The notes under the pieces are model-generated. The model made no database searches, had not been told where the DNA came from, and saw nothing but the letters and a program-made list of their open reading frames with translations. A program made the translations under genes and the position numbers. A stretch of DNA of 64,000 nucleotides from Agathobacter rectalis ATCC 33656 (GTDB lineage: Bacteria; Bacillota; Clostridia; Lachnospirales; Lachnospiraceae), in contig NC_012781.1 in assembly GCF_000020605.1 (NCBI RefSeq), positions 930,001-994,000 of the forward strand, in the 5' to 3' direction. Below, piece after piece: positions 30,290 through 39,395 of this stretch. Positions within the stretch are counted from its first letter, which is position 1. Every line of letters begins with the position of its first letter.

Positions 30290-31072
30290 TTGGAAAAAGT
30301 TATCGCAAAGTCTGGTATCAGTGGAAGCACGCTTAAGCTTATAGCCATTTTTACCATGCTCATAGACCATATTGCGGCAACGGTTATTCTTCAGATGATA
30401 AATAACGGGATAGGTGGACAAACGCTTATTGATATCTACTGGGTCATGCGTTCTATAGGGCGCATGGCCTTTCCTGTTTTCTGCTTCCTGCTTGTGGAGG
30501 GCTTCAAATATACACACAGCAGGGAAAAATATGCTGCGAGGATGTTTATATTCGCGCTTATCTCTGAGATACCGTTTGACCTTGCAATAAACAATACAGT
30601 GCTCGAATTTAAGAGCAACAATGTGTTTTTTACACTGCTTTTAGGCCTGCTTGCCATCACAGTGCTTGATTGGCTTAAGTCGGTCGATAAAATAGAAAAG
30701 GCATCCTCTGCAGTCAAGTGGTTTTTTGTCACACTGATCAGGTGTATAGTAATGGTATCAGTGGTGCTTGTTATGATGATTATTGCAGAGTTTGTGCTTT
30801 GCTGTGATTATGGTGCGGCGGGTGTAGGGTGCATTGTCATGATGTACCTGCTTTCTTCAAACCGGGATGTTGCATTTGCCGTGGCAGTCATACTGCTTGG
30901 ACTTTTCTCAGGTACCATAGAGTTTTTTGCACTGTTTATGCTTATACCGCTTCGCTATTACAATGGAAAAAGAGGCATTTCACTAAAATATGTCTTTTAC
31001 GCCTTTTACCCGGTGCATCTTTTTGTACTGTATCTGATATGCAGGCTTGCTATGGCTGCTGTTCACACCTAA
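30290..31072 (+). CDS. TraX-family integral membrane protein
   Basis: 260 residues starting at a TTG four bases after the phosphorylase stop; GGAG (30277-30280) lies 9 nt upstream, so translation is probably coupled. The N-terminal SGSTLKLIAIFTMLIDHIAA, the IGRMAFPVFCFLLVEGF stretch and about seven or eight hydrophobic segments are typical of TraX proteins. That family includes the F-pilin acetylase and many chromosomal Firmicute members of unknown substrate. It may acylate an envelope component. No conjugation genes are nearby, so a role in transfer is not supported. Confidence 0.85.
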   Translation: MEKVIAKSGISGSTLKLIAIFTMLIDHIAATVILQMINNGIGGQTLIDIYWVMRSIGRMAFPVFCFLLVEGFKYTHSREKYAARMFIFALISEIPFDLAINNTVLEFKSNNVFFTLLLGLLAITVLDWLKSVDKIEKASSAVKWFFVTLIRCIVMVSVVLVMMIIAEFVLCCDYGAAGVGCIVMMYLLSSNRDVAFAVAVILLGLFSGTIEFFALFMLIPLRYYNGKRGISLKYVFYAFYPVHLFVLYLICRLAMAAVHT

Positions 31073-31107
31073 CAGAGTGACAGACAACGATTAAAATGGG
31101 GGAATAG

Positions 31108-32265
31108 ATGAAAAAGCTTTTAAAAATCATACCGGCACTTGTGTTTGCTGCCTGTTGCTTTATGTTCGCTGCAGAATGCTTAAAGGCAGGAGGGTTTACA
31201 GGTGCTATAGCTGATTTTCCTACAGCTATACACAGGGCAGTAAAGGGGCAAATGCAGACCACAACAGACTATTTAAACGGCGAACAGACAGAGTACGATG
31301 AGTCAGTATTTACAGGGGAATATCACTACTACTACGAGAAGCTGTCAGATGATGACAAGCTTATTTACAGGCAGATTTATGCGATGATGCAAAAGCGCAT
31401 GGATGGAATTTCGTTAAATACTACAGACACTGACAACGTAAGCCGTATACAGCAGTTTGTGCTGCTGGACAATCCACAGTTTTTCTACATAGAAAAGAGT
31501 CAGTATACTGTGAGAAACAGCATCATTTTTTCGCCTGTATACAATATGTCTGAGTCTGATATCGACAACGCAATAAGTACGATTTCAGGCTATGTGTCAG
31601 CCTGTATGGCAGGTATCGATGAAGGTGCATCGGATTATGACAAGGCTGTGCATTTCTATGAATATGTGATAGAGCATGCCGAGTATGAGGAAAATTCTCC
31701 TCACAACCAGGATATGTACTCAGCAGTGCTTGGAAGGACGGTCTGTCAGGGCTATGCGATGATGTTTAAGTATCTGTGTGACCGGGCCGGTATCAGCTCA
31801 CTTATTGTGACAGGCACCACATCTGATGCAAACCACGCCTGGAATATGGTATATCTGGACGGTGCGTGGTGTGCAGTGGACTGTACCTACGGTGATGGTG
31901 ATTATCTGGGAAAGGGCATATCATACAGCTGGTTCGGAGTGCCGCTTGATGTGGTAAAGCTTACACGTACATTGGACAATGAGGATATGCTGCCGCAGGA
32001 AGCGTCAGTGGAGGATGACTATTATTACAGGAATGGGCTGTATTTTACATCCTACGACCTTAAAGTCTTACAGGGCATGACAACGTCATCTAACTATATC
32101 ACGTTCAAGTTTTCGGACAGAGAAACCTATGATACTGCATGTCACAGTCTTTTCGATAAGGGTGACTACAAATATCTGATTCCGACAGCAAGAGGCGGCA
32201 CTATCACATATATGCAGGAGCCTAATTCGCTTGCAGTGTTTATACACATAGAGTTGGGAAGCTGA
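31108..32265 (+). CDS. exported transglutaminase-like protein
   Basis: 385 residues. A short charged start and hydrophobic helix (about 6-24) suggest a signal peptide or membrane anchor; there is no clear lipobox. The transglutaminase-core triad is visible: Cys213 in TVCQGYA, His243 in ANHAWNMV, Asp258 in AVDCTYGDGD. Such proteins in Firmicutes act outside the cell as proteases or cross-linking enzymes, usually on unknown targets. GGGGGAATAG precedes the ATG. The 237-bp gap to dnaE holds no gene that I can recognise. Confidence 0.85.
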   Translation: MKKLLKIIPALVFAACCFMFAAECLKAGGFTGAIADFPTAIHRAVKGQMQTTTDYLNGEQTEYDESVFTGEYHYYYEKLSDDDKLIYRQIYAMMQKRMDGISLNTTDTDNVSRIQQFVLLDNPQFFYIEKSQYTVRNSIIFSPVYNMSESDIDNAISTISGYVSACMAGIDEGASDYDKAVHFYEYVIEHAEYEENSPHNQDMYSAVLGRTVCQGYAMMFKYLCDRAGISSLIVTGTTSDANHAWNMVYLDGAWCAVDCTYGDGDYLGKGISYSWFGVPLDVVKLTRTLDNEDMLPQEASVEDDYYYRNGLYFTSYDLKVLQGMTTSSNYITFKFSDRETYDTACHSLFDKGDYKYLIPTARGGTITYMQEPNSLAVFIHIELGS

Positions 32266-32502
32266 TAAACTCTGTTTGAGGCGGCATGTAACTCCCACAC
32301 GGCACGTCATAAATCAAGCGTATGACACAGGCGAACACCACGACGCAAGTGTCCAGCTGTCGAATGAACATAAACAATCGCGGGAGCCGAAAACGACACC
32401 GACAAATTAGCAATTTGAAACGAGTTCTGCCACAGTACCCGCCGGGTGGCACAACCCATGAAGGGCGGGCGGCGATACAAAAATAAAGAAAGAGGAATCC
32501 AA

Positions 32503-35500
32503 ATGTCATTTTGTCATCTTCACACCCATACCGAGTACAGTCTGCTCGATGGGTCAAACAAGATAAAAGAATATGTAAAGCGCGTCAAGGAGCTTGGCAT
32601 GAACTCTGCCGCAATCACAGACCATGGCAATATGTACGGTGTGGTGGAGTTTTACAAGACGGCAAAGGCAAATGATATCAATCCGGTCATAGGCTGCGAG
32701 GTATATGTGGCACCAAATTCGCGCTTTGACAGGGAGACAAGCCACGGTGATGACAGGTATTATCATCTGATTCTGCTAGCTGAAAATAATACAGGCTATG
32801 CTAATCTCATGAAGATAGTGTCAATAGGGTTCACAGAGGGCTATTATTACAGGCCGAGAGTGGATTTTGAGACGCTTGAGAGATATCACGAGGGGCTTAT
32901 ATGCCTGTCTGCCTGTCTGGCAGGAGAAATCCCCAGATACATCGTAAGAGGCTTTTATGACGAGGCGAAGGAGATTGCAAGGAAGTATCAGGACTGCTTT
33001 GGAAAAGACAACTTCTTCCTTGAGCTGCAGGACCATGGCATTGATGACCAGAAGCTTGTGAATCAGCAGCTTCTTAGGATGAGCAAGGAGCTTGAAATAG
33101 GGTTAGTGTGTACTAATGATGTGCACTACACCTACGAGTCCGATGCGGAGGCACATGATGTGCTTTTGTGCATCCAGACCGGGAAAAAGGTGTCTGACGA
33201 GGACAGGATGCGCTATGATGGCGGACAGTTTTTCGTAAAGAGCGAAGAGCAGATGAGAGCGCTTTTCCCATATGCTACAGAGGCTATTGAGAATACACAG
33301 AAAATTGCCGACAGATGCAATGTGACGCTTGAGTTTGGCAATTACAAGATTCCAAAGTATGAGGTGCCAGAGGGCTATGATAGTGCCGAAGCCTTCCTTA
33401 CAGAGCTTTGCGAGAAGGGCTTTAGGGAAAAATACATAGGCTGTGGCGAGTACAGTGCTGATGAGCTTAAAAAGATACATGCAGATATGGACTATGAGCT
33501 TGGTATCATAAAGACCATGGGCTTTATAGAGTATATCCTTATCGTGTGGGATTATATCAACTGGTGCCGCACGCACGACTGCTGGGTAGGCCCGGGACGA
33601 GGCTCAGCGGCGGGAAGCAGGGTGTGCTATTGTACCGGAATCACGGATATTGATCCGGTTAAATACAATCTGCTTTTTGAAAGATTTCTTAACCCTGAGC
33701 GAGTTTCCATGCCTGATATTGATGTGGATTTCGAGTATGCGGAGAGATATCGCGCCATAGAGTATGTTCAGCAGAAGTACGGACACGATTCTGTAACACA
33801 GATAGTCACCTTTGGTACGATGGCAGCAAGAGGAGTCATAAAATCAGTCGGAAAGGCGCTGGATTTCCCATATGCAGAGACTGACAGGCTTGCAAAGATG
33901 GTGCCTCAGGAGCTTAATATCACGATTGACAAGGCTCTTCAGATGAACCCGGAGTTTAAGGGCATTTACGACAGTGATGCGAGAGTGCATGAAATGATAG
34001 ATATGGCAAAAAGGCTTGAGGGACTGCCAAACCACACGTCCGTGCATGCAGCAGGTGTGGTAATCTATCCGGGTGTGGCGAGCGATTATGTGCCTCTTGG
34101 AAGGGCAAACGACGGAAGCCCTACCGCAGAGTACAACATGGTACAGCTCGAGGAGCTTGGCCTTTTAAAGATGGATTTTCTGGGGCTTCGTACACTCACG
34201 GTGCTAAAGGATTCTGTGAAGAATATCAAGGCATCAAGGGGCATTGATGTGGATATCGACCATATTGATTTCAACGATAAGGGCACACTTGACTTTATCG
34301 GAACAGGAAAGACGGAAGGGGTATTCCAGCTAGAGTCTGCCGGTATGCAAAGCTTCATGAAGGAACTCAGTCCACAGAGCTTTGAGGACATCGTAGCCGG
34401 TATTTCGCTCTACCGTCCGGGTCCTATGGATTTCATTCCCAACTATATAAAGGGCAAGAACAATCCAAAGGAGATAAGCTATGTGACACCTGAGCTTGAG
34501 AGTATTTTAGAGCCGACCTACGGCTGTATAGTATACCAGGAACAGGTTATGCAGATAGTGCAGAAGCTCGCAGGCTATACAATGGGTCAGGCGGACAACA
34601 TCCGCCGTGCCATGAGTAAGAAGAAGCAGTATGTCATTGACGCAGAGCGCCAGAGCTTTGTGTACGGAGACGAGGAGCGCGGTATAAAGGGCTGTGTGGC
34701 AAACGGCATAGATGAAAAGGCTGCCAACAGCATATACGATTCGATGGTTGATTTTGCTAAGTATGCGTTCAACAAATCACATGCAGCCGCGTATGCGAAA
34801 ATCAGTGTTCAGACTGCATGGCTTAAAAATTACTATCCGGTCGAATTTATGGCAGCGCTCATGACTTCTGTTATAGACAATTCAGCCAAGGCGGCGCAGT
34901 ATCTTTACAGCTGTCGTGATATGGGTATTAAGGTGCTTCCGCCGGATATCAACTGTGGACAGGGCGAGTTTACCGCAGAGGGTGACCATGTCAGATATGG
35001 CATGTACGCCATCAAATCTCTAGGCAGGCCGGTAATAGACCAGATAATCGAGGAGCGGGAAAGTGGCGGCAGATACCGCACACTCTCAGATTTTATCGAG
35101 AGAACCTGCCAGAAGGAGCTTATCAACAAGCGTGCGATTGAGAATCTGATAAAGGCGGGAGCCTGCGATTCGCTTGACGGCACGAGAAAGCAGATGGCAA
35201 TGGTGTATGCATCGATTGTGGACAGGGTGCAGCATGACAAAAAGTCAACAATGGCTGGGCAGATGAGCCTGTTTGACCTGGTCTCAGATGAGGATAGGCA
35301 GTCATTTGAGCTTAAGTATCCAAATGTTGGTGAATATGACGCTGAGGAAGCCCTGGCCTATGAAAAAGAGGTGCTTGGCATCTATTTAAGCGGACACCCT
35401 CTGGAAAAATATGCAGCTACCCTAAAGAAAAACATCACAGCAAATGCGATAGATTTTGTGCTTGAAGAGGAGAGCGGTGCCGTAAAGATAGAGGACAATG

Positions 35501-36003
35501 CGCACGTGGTAATCGGAGGCATGATAGCTACAAAGACGATTAAGTTTACCAAGTACAATCAGGCCATGGCTTTTATCACGATAGAGGACCTGACAGGAAC
35601 TGTTGAGGTAATTATTTTTCCGAGAGATTACGAGCGCTACCAGAGATATTTACAGGACGATGCTAAAATATTTGTTATCGGACATGCGACAGTCGAGGAT
35701 GAGCAGAACGGCAAGATAATCTGCGAGAAAATCATACCGTTTGATGAGCTTCCGAAGCAGCTATGGCTCAGGTTTGATACGATGGAGGACTATAAGAAAA
35801 ATGAGAGCAGGCTTCTTGAGACAATCCGTGAATCTGACGGAGGAGATGAGGTCATAATTTACATCGCGGATACAAAGCAGATGAAAAAACTTGGCAGAAA
35901 TTATTCCGTAAATGCAAATAATGAGCTCATGGAGCAGCTTTTGGAATTTTTAGACAAAGAAAATGCGAAAATTGTTGAAAAGAATATTGAAAAAATGTGC
36001 TAA
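32503..36003 (+). CDS. dnaE: DNA polymerase III alpha subunit (DnaE)
   Basis: 1166 residues from the ATG at 32503 (AGAGGAATCC upstream); an earlier in-frame ATG at 32446 gives an implausible N-terminus. Order: PHP domain (HLHTHTEYSLLDGSNK at about 4-19), palm with the catalytic MPDIDVDFE, fingers, helix-hairpin-helix region and OB fold (VVIGGMIATKTIKFTKYN onwards, about 1005-1090). It is the replicative or lesion-bypass polymerase of Firmicutes, which usually also have PolC. No anomalies. Confidence 0.97.
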   Translation: MSFCHLHTHTEYSLLDGSNKIKEYVKRVKELGMNSAAITDHGNMYGVVEFYKTAKANDINPVIGCEVYVAPNSRFDRETSHGDDRYYHLILLAENNTGYANLMKIVSIGFTEGYYYRPRVDFETLERYHEGLICLSACLAGEIPRYIVRGFYDEAKEIARKYQDCFGKDNFFLELQDHGIDDQKLVNQQLLRMSKELEIGLVCTNDVHYTYESDAEAHDVLLCIQTGKKVSDEDRMRYDGGQFFVKSEEQMRALFPYATEAIENTQKIADRCNVTLEFGNYKIPKYEVPEGYDSAEAFLTELCEKGFREKYIGCGEYSADELKKIHADMDYELGIIKTMGFIEYILIVWDYINWCRTHDCWVGPGRGSAAGSRVCYCTGITDIDPVKYNLLFERFLNPERVSMPDIDVDFEYAERYRAIEYVQQKYGHDSVTQIVTFGTMAARGVIKSVGKALDFPYAETDRLAKMVPQELNITIDKALQMNPEFKGIYDSDARVHEMIDMAKRLEGLPNHTSVHAAGVVIYPGVASDYVPLGRANDGSPTAEYNMVQLEELGLLKMDFLGLRTLTVLKDSVKNIKASRGIDVDIDHIDFNDKGTLDFIGTGKTEGVFQLESAGMQSFMKELSPQSFEDIVAGISLYRPGPMDFIPNYIKGKNNPKEISYVTPELESILEPTYGCIVYQEQVMQIVQKLAGYTMGQADNIRRAMSKKKQYVIDAERQSFVYGDEERGIKGCVANGIDEKAANSIYDSMVDFAKYAFNKSHAAAYAKISVQTAWLKNYYPVEFMAALMTSVIDNSAKAAQYLYSCRDMGIKVLPPDINCGQGEFTAEGDHVRYGMYAIKSLGRPVIDQIIEERESGGRYRTLSDFIERTCQKELINKRAIENLIKAGACDSLDGTRKQMAMVYASIVDRVQHDKKSTMAGQMSLFDLVSDEDRQSFELKYPNVGEYDAEEALAYEKEVLGIYLSGHPLEKYAATLKKNITANAIDFVLEEESGAVKIEDNAHVVIGGMIATKTIKFTKYNQAMAFITIEDLTGTVEVIIFPRDYERYQRYLQDDAKIFVIGHATVEDEQNGKIICEKIIPFDELPKQLWLRFDTMEDYKKNESRLLETIRESDGGDEVIIYIADTKQMKKLGRNYSVNANNELMEQLLEFLDKENAKIVEKNIEKMC

Positions 36004-36066
36004 AACAAGTACAATAGATTGGGATTAGAATAAATGATAATTTTTTAACATATGGAGGTTATACCA

Positions 36067-37038
36067 ATGGCAAAAGAGATTAACACAATAGGTGTACTTA
36101 CAAGTGGTGGTGACGCACCGGGAATGAACGCAGCGATTCGTGCCGTTGTTCGTCAGGCTCTCTCAAAGGGCAAGAAGGTTAAAGGAATCAAGAGAGGATA
36201 CGCAGGTCTGTTAAATGAAGAAATCGTGGATATGGATTCAAAGAGCGTTTCAGACACAATCTCACGCGGTGGTACAATCTTACAGACAGCCAGATGTAAG
36301 GAGTTCGTTACAGCAGAGGGACAGCAGAAGGGTGCTGAAATCTGTAAGAAGCATGGTATCGATGCTATCGTAGTTATCGGTGGTGACGGATCTTTCCAGG
36401 GTGCGCAGAAGCTTGCTGCACTTGGCATCAATACAATCGGTCTTCCGGGCACAATCGACCTTGATATCGCATGTACAGATTACACAATCGGTTTTGATAC
36501 AGCCTGCAACACAGCTATGGAGGCTATTGACAAGGTACGTGATACATCTACATCACACGAGAGATGCTCAATCATTGAGGTTATGGGACGTGGAGCAGGA
36601 TACATTGCATTATGGTGTGGTCTTGCAAACGGCGCTGAGGAAGTATTACTTCCTGAGAAGTATGACAACAACCTTGAGGCACTCATCGAGAGAGTAGCTC
36701 ATGCAAGGGAGCTCGGCAAGCAGCATTACATCATCATCAATGCTGAGGGCGTAGGACATTCACAGGAGATGGCTAAGGAAATCGAGGCTGCTACAGGCAT
36801 CGAGACTCGAGCAACTATCCTTGGACATATGCAAAGAGGTGGAAGCCCTTCATGTAAGGACCGTGTATACGCTACAATCATGGGCGCTATGGCAGTTGAT
36901 TTACTCTGCGAGGGCAAGTCAAACAGAGTTATTGCCCACAAGGATGGCAATTTTGTAGATTTCGATATCGACGAGGCACTTGCTATGAAGAAGAGTGTAG
37001 ACGAGTACATGTACGATATCTCTAAATCTCTGGTTTAG
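36067..37038 (+). CDS. pfkA: 6-phosphofructokinase
   Basis: 323 residues from the ATG at 36067 (TGGAGG 8 nt upstream). It phosphorylates fructose 6-phosphate in glycolysis. Visible motifs are LTSGGDAPGMNAAIRAV, GGDGSFQGA (the glycine after GGD favours ATP over pyrophosphate) and GTIDLDIACTDYTIGFDTA. The last has leucine where most enzymes have asparagine (TIDND); the catalytic aspartates are kept. MGRGAGYIA follows. It stands alone between dnaE and the methylase gene, and AAAATGTGC-rich spacing precedes it. Confidence 0.97.
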   Translation: MAKEINTIGVLTSGGDAPGMNAAIRAVVRQALSKGKKVKGIKRGYAGLLNEEIVDMDSKSVSDTISRGGTILQTARCKEFVTAEGQQKGAEICKKHGIDAIVVIGGDGSFQGAQKLAALGINTIGLPGTIDLDIACTDYTIGFDTACNTAMEAIDKVRDTSTSHERCSIIEVMGRGAGYIALWCGLANGAEEVLLPEKYDNNLEALIERVAHARELGKQHYIIINAEGVGHSQEMAKEIEAATGIETRATILGHMQRGGSPSCKDRVYATIMGAMAVDLLCEGKSNRVIAHKDGNFVDFDIDEALAMKKSVDEYMYDISKSLV

Positions 37039-37064
37039 TATCTAATATATTTACGATAAATATG

Positions 37065-37128
37065 AATGCCCTTGTATCCGGCACATCAAATGCAGGTAAT
37101 TGCGTGCATGTGCCGGTGCAGGGGCATT
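37065..37128 (+). other. bipartite stem-loop in the pfkA 3' region
   Basis: AATGCCCTTG (37065-37074) pairs with CAGGGGCATT (37119-37128), and inside it CCGGCACAT pairs with ATGTGCCGG. No clear T-run follows, so it may be a 3'-end structure or a weak terminator. Confidence 0.55.
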
Positions 37129-37217
37129 TATGCATTCGGAGAAAGACGAATGTTAATCATAAATGAGGGGCAAAATACTTTTTGACCCTCATATCATCAA
37201 TATAGAAAGAGAAGAAA

Positions 37218-38009
37218 ATGATTACAAGTGCATCAAACAAAAGCATAAAAAATGTGCAGGCTCTTTTAAGCAAGGCAAAGGAGCGGAAAAAGCAGGGCGT
37301 ATTCGTGGTTGAGGGTCCAAAGATGAGCTTTGAGGCGCCATATGACTGGGTAAGTGCCGTATATATGTCTGAGTCATTTTTTAATGATGACAGGTTTAAG
37401 GAAGAGAAGAAGCGTTTCCTTGACAAAACAGAAATAGTGAGTGACTCGGTGTTTAAGAGCATGTCTGACACGCAGACTCCGCAGGGTGTGCTCGCTATAG
37501 TAAAGATGCCGCACTATGAGATAGATGAACTTTTTAAGGGCGACAAGACAGAGCTTCTTGTGCTTGAGAGTATACAGGATCCGGGAAACTTAGGCACTAT
37601 GGTCCGTACCGGTGAGGGCGCAGGTGTAAGCGGTATCATAATGAACCGTACTACGGTTGACATTTTTAATCCAAAGACTGTGCGCTCAACCATGGGCTCA
37701 CTCTACCGTGTGCCGTTTTACATCACAGATGACCTTCCGGAGACTATAGAGTATGCAAAGTCAAAGGGAGTTTCTCTCTACGCAGCTCATTTAAAGGGTA
37801 AGTGCTCTTATGACAGACCGGACTACACCGGAGCCTGTGGCTTTATGATAGGAAATGAGGGCAATGGATTATCAGATGAGATAGCTGACATGGCGGACAC
37901 ATATATCCGCATCCCTATGGAGGGAGCTGTGGAGTCGCTTAATGCCGCAATATCAGCCACTTTGCTCATGTATGAGTGCAATCGTCAGAGAAGGCTTTTG
38001 GGAGAATAA
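37218..38009 (+). CDS. SpoU/TrmH-family RNA 2'-O-ribose methyltransferase
   Basis: 263 residues. An N-terminal substrate-binding domain (about 1-95) is followed by the SPOUT knot with LESIQDPGNLGTMVRTGEGAG, FMIGNEGNGLS and IPMEGAVESLNAAISATLLMYE, the three family motifs. It probably methylates 23S rRNA or tRNA with S-adenosylmethionine; the target cannot be told from sequence alone. AGAGAAGAAA precedes the ATG. The small gene at 38011 begins one base after the stop and is probably cotranscribed. Confidence 0.92.
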   Translation: MITSASNKSIKNVQALLSKAKERKKQGVFVVEGPKMSFEAPYDWVSAVYMSESFFNDDRFKEEKKRFLDKTEIVSDSVFKSMSDTQTPQGVLAIVKMPHYEIDELFKGDKTELLVLESIQDPGNLGTMVRTGEGAGVSGIIMNRTTVDIFNPKTVRSTMGSLYRVPFYITDDLPETIEYAKSKGVSLYAAHLKGKCSYDRPDYTGACGFMIGNEGNGLSDEIADMADTYIRIPMEGAVESLNAAISATLLMYECNRQRRLLGE

Positions 38010-38010
38010 T

Positions 38011-38274
38011 ATGCGTATTTGGTTTAAGATTTATACTGACACGCACCTGATGCGTGATATTACAATAGAAAATGACAGTGACGACACACGTACACACAAG
38101 ATTTTTAAGGCACTTGAGGATGCCTGCCTTGCTTTTGACCTGGGAAAGCCCATCTGGCTTGACAGCAACGTAAGTGATTTCAAGAGGCATGGAAAGACAC
38201 GCTTTACGAAGGATAATTTTGTGGAGGATATCGACTTTGATTTTCTCGAGATGCACATCATCGAGGAGGATTGA
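38011..38274 (+). CDS. conserved small protein of unknown function
   Basis: 87 residues from the ATG at 38011 with GGGAGA about 6 nt upstream. The sequence reads like a compact alpha/beta protein (RIWFKIYTDTHLMRDITIE, KALEDACLAFDLGKPIWLD, DFDFLEMHIIEED), with no signal peptide, cysteines or membrane segment. Tight spacing to the rRNA methylase suggests cotranscription. I do not recognise a named family. The coding character and ribosome binding site make it a convincing gene. Confidence 0.75.
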   Translation: MRIWFKIYTDTHLMRDITIENDSDDTRTHKIFKALEDACLAFDLGKPIWLDSNVSDFKRHGKTRFTKDNFVEDIDFDFLEMHIIEED

Positions 38275-38318
38275 TGCCTCATTATGGATATGATGAGTTA
38301 TTATTGATATAAGGACGG

Positions 38319-38581
38319 TCCGCACACTGCAGGCACAGCGGCACACACGTACTCTCTCGTAAGCTACGCTACGCCATTAAGAATCTGTAGGAATTATGCC
38401 TTTTGGTTTTCGATGCTTGACGAAACCGGCTTTTATGCGCCGTCCATGGCGCATAACGCCTTGCCCCGGCGTCCATGCCGGTGCATTTCTGGTTGTGAAG
38501 CATAATTCAACAGATTCTAAATAGCTTCGCTATGCGCTTACGAGAGAGTACGTGTGTGCCGCCGTGCCTGCAGTGTGCGGA
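38319..38581. repeat. 263-bp near-perfect palindromic element with internal hairpins
   Basis: The outer arms 38319-38364 and 38536-38581 are complementary at 45 of 46 positions. Inside, AGAATCTGT (38380-38388) pairs with ACAGATTCT (38510-38518), and GAATTATGC (38391-38399) with GCATAATTC (38500-38508). The centre has three small hairpins: GGTTTTCG/CGAAACC (38405-38427), TTATGCGCC/GGCGCATAA (38433-38456) and CCGGC/GCCGG (38466-38481). The last two share the loop GTCCAT. No ORF fits. It is either a MITE-like mobile element or a structured RNA, and fills most of the 446-bp gap before the alarmone synthetase gene. Confidence 0.85.
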
Positions 38582-38635
38582 TCTGTGCACATATAAAATA
38601 ACAAGAATAAAAAATATATAAATAATAGGTATAAT

Positions 38636-38666
38636 TTGCCAATTACGCGAATAAATATGCTATAAT
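38636..38666 (+). promoter_or_regulatory. extended -10 promoter of the alarmone synthetase gene
   Basis: TGCTATAAT (38658-38666) is an extended -10; TTGCCA (38636-38641) is a possible -35 with a long 19-bp spacer. Confidence 0.55.
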
Positions 38667-38720
38667 TGATTAAAAGAGTCTGATAAATATACAGGCGAAT
38701 AGATCACAGGGAGGTTTTTA

Positions 38721-39395
38721 ATGGAACAAGAGTTTGCGGAGGGCATTGATAGCTGGGAGACTATGATGTTTCTATACAATTCTGCACTGAAAGAGGTCAA
38801 TACTAAGCTCGAGATACTAAATGACGAGTTTGTTCACATACATAATTATAATCCGATAGAGTACATAAAGTCGCGTATCAAGACTCCTGAAAGCATAGTT
38901 AAGAAGCTCAAAAAGGGTGGCTACGAGAGCACCATAGAGAATATGGTCACATATGTAAAGGACATAGCGGGCATCAGAATCGTGTGCTCGTTCACATCTG
39001 ATATATACCGGCTTGCTGAGATGATTGGCAGGCAGAATGATTTGACCGTCATATCGGTAAAGGACTATATGAAGCATCCGAAGGCGAGCGGCTACAAGAG
39101 CTACCACATGATTGTTTCGGTGCCTATTTTTCTTTCAAACAAGGTGGTTGACACAAAGGTTGAGATACAGATTCGTACAATAGCTATGGATTTCTGGGCA
39201 AGCCTTGAGCACAAGATATATTACAAGTTCGAGGGCAATGCACCTGAGTATATCAGCCGCGATCTGCGTGAGTGTGCAGGTATCGTAGGACAGCTTGATG
39301 CAAAGATGCTTTCGCTCAATGAGGCAATCCTTGAGGCCAAGGAGAAGCAGGAGCATGAGAGGGAGGAGAAAATACGAGAAGATGAACATCATTAA
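38721..39395 (+). CDS. small alarmone synthetase (RelQ/YjbM-type GTP pyrophosphokinase)
   Basis: 224 residues, a single RelA/SpoT synthetase domain without hydrolase or TGS domains. Blocks include SRIKTPESIVKKLKK, VKDIAGIRIVCSFTSDIYRLAEMI, KDYMKHPKASGYKSYHMIVSVP and VEIQIRTIAMDFWASLEHKIYYK. It makes (p)ppGpp from GTP or GDP with ATP, or related alarmones, in response to cell-wall or other stress. GGGAGG precedes the ATG. It ends in a charged coiled tail and overlaps the ABC-F gene by 14 bp. Confidence 0.93.
   Translation: MEQEFAEGIDSWETMMFLYNSALKEVNTKLEILNDEFVHIHNYNPIEYIKSRIKTPESIVKKLKKGGYESTIENMVTYVKDIAGIRIVCSFTSDIYRLAEMIGRQNDLTVISVKDYMKHPKASGYKSYHMIVSVPIFLSNKVVDTKVEIQIRTIAMDFWASLEHKIYYKFEGNAPEYISRDLRECAGIVGQLDAKMLSLNEAILEAKEKQEHEREEKIREDEHH

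Noticed and set aside
30290-31072. TraX homologue as evidence for a conjugative element
   Set aside because: No relaxase, coupling protein or integrase nearby; chromosomal TraX proteins are common in Lachnospiraceae.
32266-32502. Possible small gene on the minus strand before dnaE
   Set aside because: The open frame extends into dnaE, has odd composition and no ribosome binding site. I see no convincing gene or RNA in this gap.
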